Origin: Vibrio salinus
GTDB taxonomy: Bacteria; Pseudomonadota; Gammaproteobacteria; Enterobacterales; Vibrionaceae
Assembly (NCBI RefSeq): GCF_021272385.1
Contig: NZ_JAJSDZ010000005.1
Location: forward strand, 930,001 to 994,000
Reading direction: 5' to 3'
Length of the DNA stretch: 64,000 nucleotides
Shown here piece after piece: positions 31,717-40,641 of the stretch; position 1 is the first letter of the stretch; each line of letters opens with the position of its first letter. A program made the translations under genes and the position numbers. The notes below the pieces were generated by a model, which was not told where the DNA came from, searched no databases, and was given only the letters and a program-made list of their open reading frames with translations.

Positions 31717-31744
31717 GATACCGAATATATCGATATTGGGTATC
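31717..31744. repeat. Inverted repeat upstream of prfC
   Basis: GATACCGAATAT and ATATTGGGTATC form a twelve-base inverted repeat with one mismatch around a four-base centre (ATCG). It begins 29 bases upstream of the prfC start and could be an operator or a 5'-UTR hairpin. Function unknown. Confidence 0.55.
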
Positions 31745-31867
31745 TAATCTCAATGGTTAATAAATTGCGGGGTATTTTCGCTGATTTGGAGATGAGAAAC
31801 AATCACAAAAATTAACCAGACAAAAAGAAGCACTCTATTGTATATCAGGACTTTCAACTTAGCGCTT

Positions 31868-32395
31868 TTAAACTTTAGTTAATGATTCCAACGCATCATG
31901 AACCAGTTGATCGGAAATGTTATCTTTAGAACTGGCATATCTCGCATCAAATTCAGCCAACCCAATAGTAATACTGACTTCATGTTGTTGATTACCCAAA
32001 TCCTCTTTGACATGTTTCTGGATTCTCTCGGCAACAATTTTAGATGATATGTAATTGCAGTTATACAAAAGAAGAGCAAACTTGTCTTCACTGTAGTGAG
32101 ACAGAACATCGCTGTCTCTTGAAATGGATTGAAGTAAATGAGCACTTTCTCTTATCAGATTATCAGCTGCTGAATTGCCATACTTATCTTTCAGAGAAGC
32201 ATAATGAGCAAAATAAATCATAGCGAGCGATACCGGCATTTTCTGACGAATTGAAATGCGTAATAACGAATCTGCAACTTGTGTAAATAATTCCTTATTG
32301 TATAACTGAGTCAAAGGGTCATACATGCCAGAAATACTCAAAGCGTTGTTATTCATTGGAGTCGTTGGTTTTGTATACATATCATGAGTACTCAT
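31868..32395 (-). CDS. Degenerate GGDEF-domain protein
   Basis: A 175-residue protein that is essentially one GGDEF domain. The opening DPLTQLYNKELF (26-37) matches the DPLTGLxN start of diguanylate cyclases, and SITIGLAEF is the usual late strand. The catalytic GGDEF is replaced by SEDKF (102-106, in HYSEDKFALLL), with both glycines and the metal-binding Glu lost, so cyclase activity is not expected. No membrane or sensor domain precedes it. It lies 73 bases after the tyrosine phosphatase gene at the end of the polysaccharide export operon, so it may act as a c-di-GMP or protein-binding adaptor for that locus. That role is inference. Confidence 0.8.
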   Translation of the reverse strand: MSTHDMYTKPTTPMNNNALSISGMYDPLTQLYNKELFTQVADSLLRISIRQKMPVSLAMIYFAHYASLKDKYGNSAADNLIRESAHLLQSISRDSDVLSHYSEDKFALLLYNCNYISSKIVAERIQKHVKEDLGNQQHEVSITIGLAEFDARYASSKDNISDQLVHDALESLTKV

Positions 32396-32468
32396 TCTGC
32401 CTTTTCATCATTAATAATAGTAGGCAAAAACGCATTTTCTATATACAAACCGTATCATACATGAGAAA

Positions 32469-32909
32469 TTAAAACTTACGTACCCATTCTAATGCAGCAT
32501 CTTCTATCTTGTTAAAAACGAGACGAAAAGTCAGATCATCTTTCTGATATGGATCGTCTATATTGACTGCACCAATCCAGCGAGAAAATAGAAAAGCTTT
32601 ATAATTTGCCTCAGGAAAATTATGACAGATTTCTTCCAGTTGCTCTCTCTCCATGACCAAAATAACATCATGTTCATTAATTAATTCAGATGTTAATTGT
32701 CTGGCTCTGTGTTCTTTTAAATTAATGCCATACTCAGACGCAATTTGCACCGCCATAAAATCAGCAGGTTTCCCTTCCAAATGACTAATACTGACTATTG
32801 TGCCAGCAGACGTCACCTTTAGATCCGGCAACAGTTTTCGGAGTGTATATTCAGCGTAAGGAGAACGACATATATTACCAGCACAAACAACTAAAACACT
32901 TTTAAGCAC
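32469..32909 (-). CDS. Low-molecular-weight protein-tyrosine phosphatase (Wzb-like)
   Basis: A 146-residue LMW-PTP. The P-loop is VCAGNICRSPYAEY with nucleophile Cys9 and Arg15, and the acid/base loop is NIDDPYQKDDLTF. The family dephosphorylates the tyrosine-rich tail of polysaccharide autokinases, allowing cycles of polymer assembly. Its cognate kinase is encoded two genes upstream in the same operon, and the gap to the preceding ATPase gene is 15 bases. A second phosphatase domain of the same type is found fused to an ATP-grasp protein at 58557-60344. Confidence 0.93.
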   Translation of the reverse strand: MLKSVLVVCAGNICRSPYAEYTLRKLLPDLKVTSAGTIVSISHLEGKPADFMAVQIASEYGINLKEHRARQLTSELINEHDVILVMEREQLEEICHNFPEANYKAFLFSRWIGAVNIDDPYQKDDLTFRLVFNKIEDAALEWVRKF

Positions 32910-32924
32910 ATAAAAATCCTTATA

Positions 32925-34040
32925 TTACAGTTCATTATCTCTGTCTTTGATTAGCTCCTTAAGCCAACGTTTTCCTGCCAACTTTTGAAAGCTTTTATCA
33001 TCCTCGGTCTCAGATAAAATTTTTCTCTTCTCTCTAATCATTTTATCCAAATGTTTTATAGTCAAAGTCTTACGGTATAGAACATCATCTAAAACTTTAG
33101 TCACTTCCGCTAAAGTTTTATACACTTTTTCTATATCATGCAAGTCATTGTGAGTAACTTTAACGCCAGTATCGGTATCGGCACCGTTTAGGTTTCGCAT
33201 TTTGTATTTGGAAGCATTCTGTAGCCCTCCTGAGAGTTCATCCCCCATCTCAGTTTTAACACTTTCAATGTGTTCCGTTGAGATGAATGTTATATTTTCC
33301 AGAAAAGCAAAAAGAAAAAGCCTATCCATAAAAATATTAATTTTACGAGGTACTCCTTTCGTATAATCCGCAATTAACTCAAAAGCCTCACTATTTAATT
33401 GTGGATTATCACTCCAACCAACCAATTTAAGCCGATGCTGTATGTAATTCTTCGTTTCTTCATTATCGAAAGGTTTCAGATGACACGAAGCAATAATTCT
33501 TTGCCTAAACTGCTCCATTTCAGGAAGCTCAATGATAGGTTTTAACTCTTCCTGTCCAAGTAAAAAGCTTTGAATAAGGGGCTTATCATCAATCTGAAAA
33601 TTAGACAGCATTCTCAATTCTTCTATCGTTTCAGATGACAGATTTTGCGCTTCATCAAGAACCAGTAATGCTCTTTTCCCTTGGCGATGTAAGTTATTTA
33701 AAAAAGCTTCTAACCGCCTCAGAACATCCGCTTTCCCTAACCCTTCAACTTGCAATCCAAAATTGGCAGCTATCAAAGACACTAATGCTTCTGGTGTTAA
33801 TCGCGTTGTAGCAATTTGAATAGCAACAATAGATTCATCAAGAGAAGAGATTAAACTCCTGGCTATGGTTGTTTTCCCTGTACCTATAGGGCCGGTAATG
33901 ACAATAAAACCTTCACCTAATTCTAATCCATAACGCAGATAAGAGATGGCTTTATTATGGTGTGCACTCCCATAAAAAAAATGAGGATCTGGACTTAACT
34001 TGAATGGTTTATCAGAAAAACCAAAAAAAGACTCATACAT
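32925..34040 (-). CDS. XrtA/PEP-CTERM-associated ATPase (ExeA-like)
   Basis: A 371-residue AAA+ ATPase. The start MYESFFGFSDKPFKLSPDP is the signature of the ExeA-like/TIGR03015 group found with exosortase A loci. Walker A is GPIGTGKT (50-57) and Walker B LLVLDEAQN (125-133), followed by a sensor region and a C-terminal helical part rich in Lys and Glu that is probably a coiled coil. It likely powers or scaffolds the envelope-spanning export complex, but the exact role in these systems is unknown. It begins 2 bases after the stop of the beta-barrel gene. Confidence 0.9.
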   Translation of the reverse strand: MYESFFGFSDKPFKLSPDPHFFYGSAHHNKAISYLRYGLELGEGFIVITGPIGTGKTTIARSLISSLDESIVAIQIATTRLTPEALVSLIAANFGLQVEGLGKADVLRRLEAFLNNLHRQGKRALLVLDEAQNLSSETIEELRMLSNFQIDDKPLIQSFLLGQEELKPIIELPEMEQFRQRIIASCHLKPFDNEETKNYIQHRLKLVGWSDNPQLNSEAFELIADYTKGVPRKINIFMDRLFLFAFLENITFISTEHIESVKTEMGDELSGGLQNASKYKMRNLNGADTDTGVKVTHNDLHDIEKVYKTLAEVTKVLDDVLYRKTLTIKHLDKMIREKRKILSETEDDKSFQKLAGKRWLKELIKDRDNEL

Positions 34041-34042
34041 AA

Positions 34043-35503
34043 CTAAAGTTCTTTCCTAATGTTTATACTAATTCTGCTTTCCTGATATGCATCATTACTA
34101 TTTGTCGATGAACGATCTTTATAAGATAGATCTAAGTTCATAGATAAATCACTGGCAAAATTTTTAGTAAAGGCAATACTCCAGTTTCGATAGTAATCCT
34201 CCTGAGTTATTTGTCCCTGATTATAAAAATCGTAGGACTCAAACTCAAAACCAGGAGATAATGTTGTTTGTCTTGTTAAATGATGTTCTAAAGATAACTT
34301 ACTACTATATTTATCAACATTCGCACTTTGTATCGATAGGCTATTCATTGACTTTTGTTTTTCAGAAGAAACTTCCAGATTCACAGTAGTCCGACGTAAT
34401 GCTAAGGACGATAACCATGACAACTTTTTAGAAATAGTCAGTTGCTCTATTTGGCTACCTTCGACATAAAGCTCTCTATTATAATTTGTTACTTCCTCTA
34501 CATAAAAAATAGAATTAGTCAGTCTTCTCGTCTTATGAGTTAAAGAAAAAGCATAAGCATTTCCATAAAAGCGCTTCGTATAGTTAAAATCAAGAACAGT
34601 CTTTTCTGATGGATTAAGATGTACTCCGCCTCGCCAAAAGTCTGAATTATCGCCATCTAATACAAAATCGTACCCAAGTTCAATATAAGAACGCTTATCG
34701 ATGTAGTACCTTACACCAGGGCCCCAGCTGGAAGAATCCGCACTATCATCATCTGTTTGTCCACTATATTCCTCATAGTACAAATGCACCAAAGGGCTGA
34801 ATCTATTAACTGGCTGTAACCCAAATTTTTGATCTAACTCGGACGAACCAGTACTCTTTTCATCCTCTTTCCCAACTGTAGCTTTATAGTCATAATCAAC
34901 AGACCAGAAATATTTCTTTACCGCACGACCTTGCTTAGAAACAATTTGTCCGGTGTAAGTGGTATTATCACCCACACTATCTTCATTATCAGTAAGTGAA
35001 CTATCGATACTTGCAAGTAAATCCATAACACCAGAGGGATTACTCTGATAAGACAACCCGACTCCGACATTACGACTTTCAATCGTATTTTCGGTTGAAA
35101 CATCTGTATTCGCATTTTCTTTTATACTTCGGGCAACATTCGAAACCGAAGCTATCGCTTTACCTCTGAGATTTATCTTTGAAAATAACCCCTTATCCGC
35201 AGAAAAACTCAATTTGTTATACAATTTATCTTTATCTGAATCATAAGAATATAGGAGCTGCTCAATTTGGTAATCGAGAGATAAATTGCCATTATTACCA
35301 TCAGACTTTAATTTCAAACCGGCAATAAGAGAAGTAATATTACTGCTTCTTTTATCTTCACTGGTTAAATTAACGTTATCTGTATAAGTAAATTTACTCT
35401 CTATTCTTGGTGTCACGACAACATCAGCAGCATAGCTATACCGCATAAACCAAAGCACCAGAAGAATCAGACAGCTCTTATTTATTCTTATCCTTTGTAC
35501 CAT
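34043..35503 (-). CDS. XrtA/PEP-CTERM-associated outer-membrane beta-barrel protein
   Basis: A predicted outer-membrane protein of the TIGR03016 type. I place the start at the ATG at 35503 (MVQRIRINKSCLILLVLWF), giving a signal peptide cut after SYAA and 486 residues in all. In-frame ATGs at 35515 and 35527 and a GTG at 35539 are alternatives inside the kinase gene's repeat. The mature part shows alternating polar/hydrophobic strands with many aromatic residues and the YTDNVNLT motif common near the start of this family. It probably forms the secretion pore or an accessory barrel for the polysaccharide. It overlaps the kinase gene by 26 bases. Confidence 0.82.
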   Translation of the reverse strand: MVQRIRINKSCLILLVLWFMRYSYAADVVVTPRIESKFTYTDNVNLTSEDKRSSNITSLIAGLKLKSDGNNGNLSLDYQIEQLLYSYDSDKDKLYNKLSFSADKGLFSKINLRGKAIASVSNVARSIKENANTDVSTENTIESRNVGVGLSYQSNPSGVMDLLASIDSSLTDNEDSVGDNTTYTGQIVSKQGRAVKKYFWSVDYDYKATVGKEDEKSTGSSELDQKFGLQPVNRFSPLVHLYYEEYSGQTDDDSADSSSWGPGVRYYIDKRSYIELGYDFVLDGDNSDFWRGGVHLNPSEKTVLDFNYTKRFYGNAYAFSLTHKTRRLTNSIFYVEEVTNYNRELYVEGSQIEQLTISKKLSWLSSLALRRTTVNLEVSSEKQKSMNSLSIQSANVDKYSSKLSLEHHLTRQTTLSPGFEFESYDFYNQGQITQEDYYRNWSIAFTKNFASDLSMNLDLSYKDRSSTNSNDAYQESRISINIRKEL

Positions 35504-36386
35504 AGCCGTATCCATAGCCGTACCCATAACCGTATCCACTACCGGCTTTGTGCACCGCTTTATTTATAACGAATCCTATATCAACATCGTTATTTAAAAG
35601 TGAAACTGCTTGTTTTACATCAGAAACTTTTGTTTTATTCTGTTCAACGACAACAATCACCTGATCAACCAAATTTGACATCGTAACTGTTTCAACCACC
35701 CCTATTAATGGAGGACTATCAAGCAAAATAATCCTATCCGGATAACGATTTGCCAATTCTTCCATCAAAGCTTCCATTCTGGAGCTGGAAAGCAATTCAT
35801 AACTCATGTCATGAGACACACCCGCAGGCATAATACGAAAGTCAGGGATTGAGGTTGGGTAAATAATCTCACCGATATCATCTACATTACCCAATAAATA
35901 ATCGTTTAATCCGGGTTTCTCTCCAAACCCTAATGTATCTGCTACACTGGGACTTAATACATCGGCATCGATAAGTAGAACTGTCTTATCTCTTTCTGAC
36001 GCAATACTTAACGCTAAATTTATCGAAATAAACGTTTTCCCTTCATTTGCATTTGCGCTGGAAATCATAATTAAATTTCGGTTATGCTTTTTAGCGCCAT
36101 TTTCCGCAACAACTGAATTTTTTAGTAATTTATGTTTAATCACCCTAAATTCATCTTTAATGAATCTTTCTTTTAAGCTGCTGTTATTACTTATCATTCC
36201 TAACCTTTCCAGCCGCTCATCATCAATAAAAATGCTCCGGTTATGCTGCTCTGGTTTTATTTGGAACGTTATATTTTCTTTTATGTACTTTGCTTCATTT
36301 TTCTGCAAATGTTCTGAATCGGTCATTGAAGCAACACCAGAAGAAGAATGATTCAATTTCCCCATTGCTTTTTCAATAGTACTCAC
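35478..36386 (-). CDS. XrtA-associated tyrosine-protein autokinase
   Basis: A 302-residue cytosolic BY-kinase without its own membrane domain. Walker A is SSANANEGKT (109-118), Walker A' VLLIDADVLSPS (136-147), and Walker B IILLDSPPLIG. The C-terminus has six tyrosines alternating with glycine (Tyr285-Tyr295), the autophosphorylation tail. The start is a GTG at 36386 whose G is the last base of the chain-length gene's TAG stop, so the two proteins are translationally coupled and work as the split Wzz/Wzc-like pair. The gene's 3' end overlaps the next one. The partner phosphatase is at 32469. Confidence 0.92.
   Translation of the reverse strand: MSTIEKAMGKLNHSSSGVASMTDSEHLQKNEAKYIKENITFQIKPEQHNRSIFIDDERLERLGMISNNSSLKERFIKDEFRVIKHKLLKNSVVAENGAKKHNRNLIMISSANANEGKTFISINLALSIASERDKTVLLIDADVLSPSVADTLGFGEKPGLNDYLLGNVDDIGEIIYPTSIPDFRIMPAGVSHDMSYELLSSSRMEALMEELANRYPDRIILLDSPPLIGVVETVTMSNLVDQVIVVVEQNKTKVSDVKQAVSLLNNDVDIGFVINKAVHKAGSGYGYGYGYGYGYGTKDKNK
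35501..35538 (-). repeat. 12-base tandem repeat encoding the kinase tyrosine tail
   Basis: On the minus strand a 12-base unit GGRTACGGYTAT is present three times in tandem, followed by GG. In the kinase frame it reads as alternating Gly and Tyr. In the next frame it yields repeated ATG codons that are candidate starts of the beta-barrel gene. Copy-number change would be in frame for both. Confidence 0.85.
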
Positions 36387-37933
36387 TATGCGCTCACTCC
36401 ATGCATCAGATATTCTTGCAAAGATGGGACTATGCTAATTGTTAAAAAAGCCACAAAAAGTATCACCAACAAAATATTAGAGAGGATAAAATATCTTGTT
36501 TTCCTTTTTTCCCACGCAACCATACAAGAAATATCAGTTGCACCTACGACACCATATACAGGGCACCCAACAGCCTGCATAATCTGACCGGTAGATGAAA
36601 TAACGGGAGATATTTGGCTAACAAAAAAAGAAAGACCAATCCCTCCGCCAATGCCGAGAATAAGAATAGCAGTCAAAAATAAAGCTCTTGGTGGACCTGA
36701 TGGTTTTTCTGGAACTCTTGGTGCATCAATGATTCGGAACTTGATATCATCTGATGAGTCACCAACACTTTGTGAGATCAGTGCACTTTCCTTACGCGAC
36801 AATAGCTGCTCATACTTTTCTTTAGTAATGCGATAATCACGAGTTAAAGCTGTAAGCTTAGCTTCAACATCCGGGACGGTATCTATATTTTTCTGAAGCT
36901 CGGCAATCTTTTTTTCATAACTCTGAACACGCACTCTAAGAGATGCGACATCACTTTCAGACTCACTGTAATTTTTCTTTATGTCCTGGTAAACCAGATT
37001 ATTGGCCAACACATCTTTCACAGTATAGGTAGCAAGCCTTTTTTTCTTCAGAGCCTCCAGTTTCTTAAGCTGATGACGTGTTTCTACTACATCTGGATGT
37101 TTATCCGTATAACGAAATGAAAGATCATCTAACCTTTGATGAAGTGCAATAATTCGATCGTCATACTCAGTTTTTCCTCTTGAAACAAGAGCTCCAGCTC
37201 TTGACTCTTCTTGCTGCAACTGTGATTTGATAGACTTCAGCTTTGTTTCCGCTTCTTTTAACGCTAACTGAGCATCTTCCAATTCAGATTTATTTTTAGA
37301 CAACATAGAATAGTAATTGCGATCACTTCCCGGCATTAATCCACTATATTTGCGCTTAAACTCAGCAAGCTTCGCTTCTGCACTCTGTAATCGGGATTTG
37401 TAATCAGAAATTTGGCCGGCAATGACCTGACTAGCATTATCGGTATCTAACCGCTGTTCTGAGAGGGTATTCTCTACAAACACATTAAGAGCAGCCTGAA
37501 CGACCTCTTTCGTATAACTTGGCTCCAGTCCAGTGTAACTGATTGAATATAAATTTTCTCTTCCCGCAGAGCGAATATCTATATTAGACTCTAAATCCTT
37601 GATAATATCTTCATATTCTTCGCTGTTTTTAGCTCTTACGTCAGCATCGACATCCCGGGCAATCGTTTCTAAATTTGAACGACTTAATAAAGTTTTAACC
37701 ATTAACTTTAATTCCCTTGATGGATCCGTCTGGACGGCTAATCCATGCAGCAAAGGTTGTAATATTGATCGAGTATCAGCATATACTCGTGCTTCTGAAG
37801 TATATTGATTTGGCAGTAATGTAATAAAAATCCACCCAAGCACACATACAATCCAACTCACGACCATAATGTAACGTCTTTTGAGCCAAATTCCCTGAAT
37901 ATACTGGATAATTTCTTCAAACATTTCTTGCAT
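36386..37933 (-). CDS. XrtA-system polysaccharide chain-length determinant (Wzz-like)
   Basis: A 515-residue inner-membrane protein of the TIGR03007 type that sets polymer length and activates the tyrosine kinase. An N-terminal membrane helix (about 20-40, MVVSWIVCVLGWIFITLL) follows a cytosolic start. A long periplasmic region with heptad-rich coiled coil (about 180-370) follows. The second membrane helix near residue 420 is preceded by the Pro-rich DAPRVPEKPSGPPRAL. An extra hydrophobic segment lies near 480-500. It starts 14 bases after the export gene's stop, and its own stop overlaps the kinase's GTG. Confidence 0.93.
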   Translation of the reverse strand: MQEMFEEIIQYIQGIWLKRRYIMVVSWIVCVLGWIFITLLPNQYTSEARVYADTRSILQPLLHGLAVQTDPSRELKLMVKTLLSRSNLETIARDVDADVRAKNSEEYEDIIKDLESNIDIRSAGRENLYSISYTGLEPSYTKEVVQAALNVFVENTLSEQRLDTDNASQVIAGQISDYKSRLQSAEAKLAEFKRKYSGLMPGSDRNYYSMLSKNKSELEDAQLALKEAETKLKSIKSQLQQEESRAGALVSRGKTEYDDRIIALHQRLDDLSFRYTDKHPDVVETRHQLKKLEALKKKRLATYTVKDVLANNLVYQDIKKNYSESESDVASLRVRVQSYEKKIAELQKNIDTVPDVEAKLTALTRDYRITKEKYEQLLSRKESALISQSVGDSSDDIKFRIIDAPRVPEKPSGPPRALFLTAILILGIGGGIGLSFFVSQISPVISSTGQIMQAVGCPVYGVVGATDISCMVAWEKRKTRYFILSNILLVILFVAFLTISIVPSLQEYLMHGVSA

Positions 37934-37947
37934 TTATATGCCCTTAT

Positions 37948-38595
37948 TTAAAACCATGCTTCAGGGATAATAATGATATCTCCCGGTAAGATATCGACAT
38001 TTGCTTTAATATCACCATCTGTAAGCAAATCATCAATTTTCAACCCAAATTGCCTTTGCTTTCCATTCACTACTCTTATTAAACTGGCATTATTTCCATC
38101 CGCATATTCTGTCAATCCACCAACCTGAATCATTACATCCAACAAAGACATATTTTCTATATAACTTATCGCCTTGGGTTCAGATGCTTCTCCAATTACA
38201 CGAACCTGTTCACTAAATGGACCGGTAAACCCCTTCACTATCACCGACACAATGGGCTCTCTAATATACTGTGATAATCGGGATTCAATCTCTCTTGCGA
38301 GTTCTGTAGGTGTTTTCCCTGAAGCTTTAATATCTTCCACTAAAGAGGTTGTTATCATTCCATCTGGCCTGACGGTGTAATCACCTGAAACCTCAGGGTT
38401 TCCCCAAACAAACACATTCAAATTATCTCCAGGACCAATCAAATAAGAATAATCATCAATATTTTTTGTTAAAGAGGCATGTACTGTTGCAGAAGGTAAC
38501 TCCGGAAGAGAACTCGAGCAGGCAATGATAAATAAAGAACAACACAGAACGATACAGCGAGAAACGAAAAATAATAATCTACCAAGTCCTTTCAT
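37948..38595 (-). CDS. XrtA-system polysaccharide export lipoprotein (Wza-like)
   Basis: A 215-residue outer-membrane export lipoprotein (TIGR03027 type). The start is the ATG at 38595, preceded by GGTGG at good spacing; a GTG four codons earlier is possible. The signal peptide ends in LFIIAC with Cys26 lipidated. The polysaccharide export domain begins at YLIGPGDNLNVFVWGNPEVS and is followed by a SLBB-type region (VRVIGEASEPKAISY...LPGDIIIIPEAWF). It is shorter than Wza because it lacks the C-terminal helix domain, so another protein, perhaps the barrel at 34043, should form the outer-membrane pore. It is the first gene of the leftward operon. Confidence 0.93.
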   Translation of the reverse strand: MKGLGRLLFFVSRCIVLCCSLFIIACSSSLPELPSATVHASLTKNIDDYSYLIGPGDNLNVFVWGNPEVSGDYTVRPDGMITTSLVEDIKASGKTPTELAREIESRLSQYIREPIVSVIVKGFTGPFSEQVRVIGEASEPKAISYIENMSLLDVMIQVGGLTEYADGNNASLIRVVNGKQRQFGLKIDDLLTDGDIKANVDILPGDIIIIPEAWF

Positions 38596-39197
38596 GGTAA
38601 TATCCACCGTAAATTTGAGTGTCCTCCCTACTTCTTCGTCTTTTTTTTAAAACAAACTGACGACGATGGGGCGGAAGGCGACTGTTAGACAATTTATTAA
38701 TATCAATAATAATATACAATCACTTAATAGCACCTATACTTTTATCAGCAATCCTCTATTGTCTCACAAATTAGACAACAGACAATTTCACACAAAAGTT
38801 TTCGACAAAGCTAAAAAGCATAGTAAAATATGTCATCATAATATGATGAACATATATAGAAAACGTTAACTTAAGTGTCATAATTAACAAAAGATATTAA
38901 TGAGAATTATAACCATCTAATTATTCTAATAAATAAAAAGTTCTCAAACAAGTATATCATTTTTAAAAAATTGCTAAGTATGAATAGGCTAAACTAGTTA
39001 ACCTACTCATTTTACTTGAATTAACAAATTTGTAATTTACATAAGCGTTTATTACATGTTAAAGAGTACATAAAATTTAATTTCTATTGATAGTAAGGCT
39101 TAAGGATTATTAGTCAACAAAGCTTAACACATTGAAATAGCAAAAATAATCAAATTAATGTTAATCATTGCTATTAATTAATAGTAGGGTTGAATAT
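38596..39197. other. Divergent promoter region of the two main polysaccharide operons
   Basis: A 602-base AT-rich gap between the leftward export operon and the rightward synthesis operon, with no plausible gene. It must hold both promoters. An imperfect inverted repeat lies at 38980-39010 and a ten-base palindrome, ACAAATTTGT, near 39026. I could not find a convincing sigma-54 -24/-12 pair or a canonical ops/JUMPstart element. Binding sites for VpsR cannot be recognised by eye. Confidence 0.5.
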
Positions 39198-40598
39198 ATG
39201 AGTAGGTCACATTTTAACGAACTAAAACTGAGCAGCATCATAATAATAGCAGCAGATTTAATTGCCATACTTGCAACATATCTTATTAATGAGATGGTTT
39301 TGAATAAAGCTTTTATCTCCGATACATTTGAATATAACTGGGAATCATCATTTGTATATCCAGTTATCTTTATGTCTATTATTTCTTTATGTATTCTTTC
39401 TGTTGGGCTATATAATCAACGACTGCGAGAGACATTTAACGGCATTACTATAAGAATTTTCGTCGGAATATTACTTGCTTATTTTATTATCAAGCTTATT
39501 TTCTCAATTACCATACTTGATGAAGTATCGGCTAATTTCTCCGAATATTATCTTTTCAGCACTTTTTTAGCTTTAGCGTTGGTACGTTATATCATTAGTA
39601 AAACTCCCTATCAAAGTATTGGAATACGTAGGGTCTTAGTTCTGGGAGCAGGAGAGAGAGCAAAAATAATTGAACAGTATATGCGAAGAAAAACTGATCG
39701 TATTGGTATTGAATTTGTTGCATTTATACCAATGAGTGGCGATTCAGAAAATGGCATAAAAAACGAAACCAAAATTGAGTTAAACCAGCCTTTAGAACAA
39801 TTTGTATTAAATCACGATATTGATGAGATAGTGATTGCATGTGATGAGCGACGAAATGTATTACCAAATGACAGTTTATTCATATGTAAAAAATACGGTA
39901 TAAAAATTACTGATATTATAGACTTTTTTGAAAGTGAAACCGGGCAGGTTGCCGTTAATCAGATTTATCCCTCATGGATTATTTACGGTTCAACTAACTA
40001 CTATAACCCACTTCACAAATCAATAGACTGGCTTTTTAACTGTTTAATTGCATTAGTGATATTCGCTCTTACCTGGCCAATCATGATACTGACAGCATTT
40101 GCAATCAAACTTGAAGATGGCTGGAAGTCCCCTATTTTGTACTCTCAGAAACGGACTGGTTTGGAAGGAAAAACATTTGATATCTATAAATTCAGAAGCA
40201 TGAAAACTGATGCAGAGAAAGATGGTGTCAAATGGGCTCAGAAAAGTGATCCTCGTGTCACTAAAGTGGGAAACTTTATAAGAAAATATAGAATCGACGA
40301 ATTACCACAGCTGTTTAATGTTATAAGAGGAGATATGGGATTTGTCGGACCAAGACCTGAACGTCCTCAATTTACAGAGGAATTTGAACTTGATATTCCG
40401 TACTACAACCATAGGTTCAATGTTAAACCAGGTTTAACCGGCTGGGCTCAGTTGAAATATCCTTACGGAAGCAGCAAACAAGATGCTGTAGAAAAATTGA
40501 AATATGATTTGTATTACATTAAAAATCGAGGTTTTCTTTTCGATTTACTCATATTACTGAGAACAGCAGAAATAATTTTATTTGGTAAAGGGCGTTAG
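39198..40598 (+). CDS. XrtA-system exopolysaccharide priming sugar transferase
   Basis: A 466-residue inner-membrane enzyme that transfers sugar-1-phosphate to undecaprenyl phosphate, starting each repeat unit. It resembles the TIGR03013/TIGR03025 group. The start is the ATG at 39198 after AGGG at the right spacing. Four N-terminal membrane helices (to about 135) precede a CoA-binding-like domain (RRVLVLGAGERA). A further helix near residue 285 leads into the bacterial sugar transferase domain, with YKFRSMKTDAE, RKYRIDELPQLFNVIRGDMG and FVGPRPERP. It is the first gene of the rightward operon. Confidence 0.95.
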   Translation: MSRSHFNELKLSSIIIIAADLIAILATYLINEMVLNKAFISDTFEYNWESSFVYPVIFMSIISLCILSVGLYNQRLRETFNGITIRIFVGILLAYFIIKLIFSITILDEVSANFSEYYLFSTFLALALVRYIISKTPYQSIGIRRVLVLGAGERAKIIEQYMRRKTDRIGIEFVAFIPMSGDSENGIKNETKIELNQPLEQFVLNHDIDEIVIACDERRNVLPNDSLFICKKYGIKITDIIDFFESETGQVAVNQIYPSWIIYGSTNYYNPLHKSIDWLFNCLIALVIFALTWPIMILTAFAIKLEDGWKSPILYSQKRTGLEGKTFDIYKFRSMKTDAEKDGVKWAQKSDPRVTKVGNFIRKYRIDELPQLFNVIRGDMGFVGPRPERPQFTEEFELDIPYYNHRFNVKPGLTGWAQLKYPYGSSKQDAVEKLKYDLYYIKNRGFLFDLLILLRTAEIILFGKGR

Positions 40599-40641
40599 GC
40601 AAATAAGGATATTTGATTCAAATAGATAAGGTAGTCAAATC

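Noticed and set aside
31689..31802. 38-residue N-terminal extension of RF3
   Set aside because: No match to the family, which begins at [14 protein letters not shown]; the extension is just open frame through the 5' region.
38666..38869. 67-codon frame in the divergent promoter region
   Set aside because: Polar, low-complexity product with no ribosome site and no recognisable family, lying where two promoters are required.
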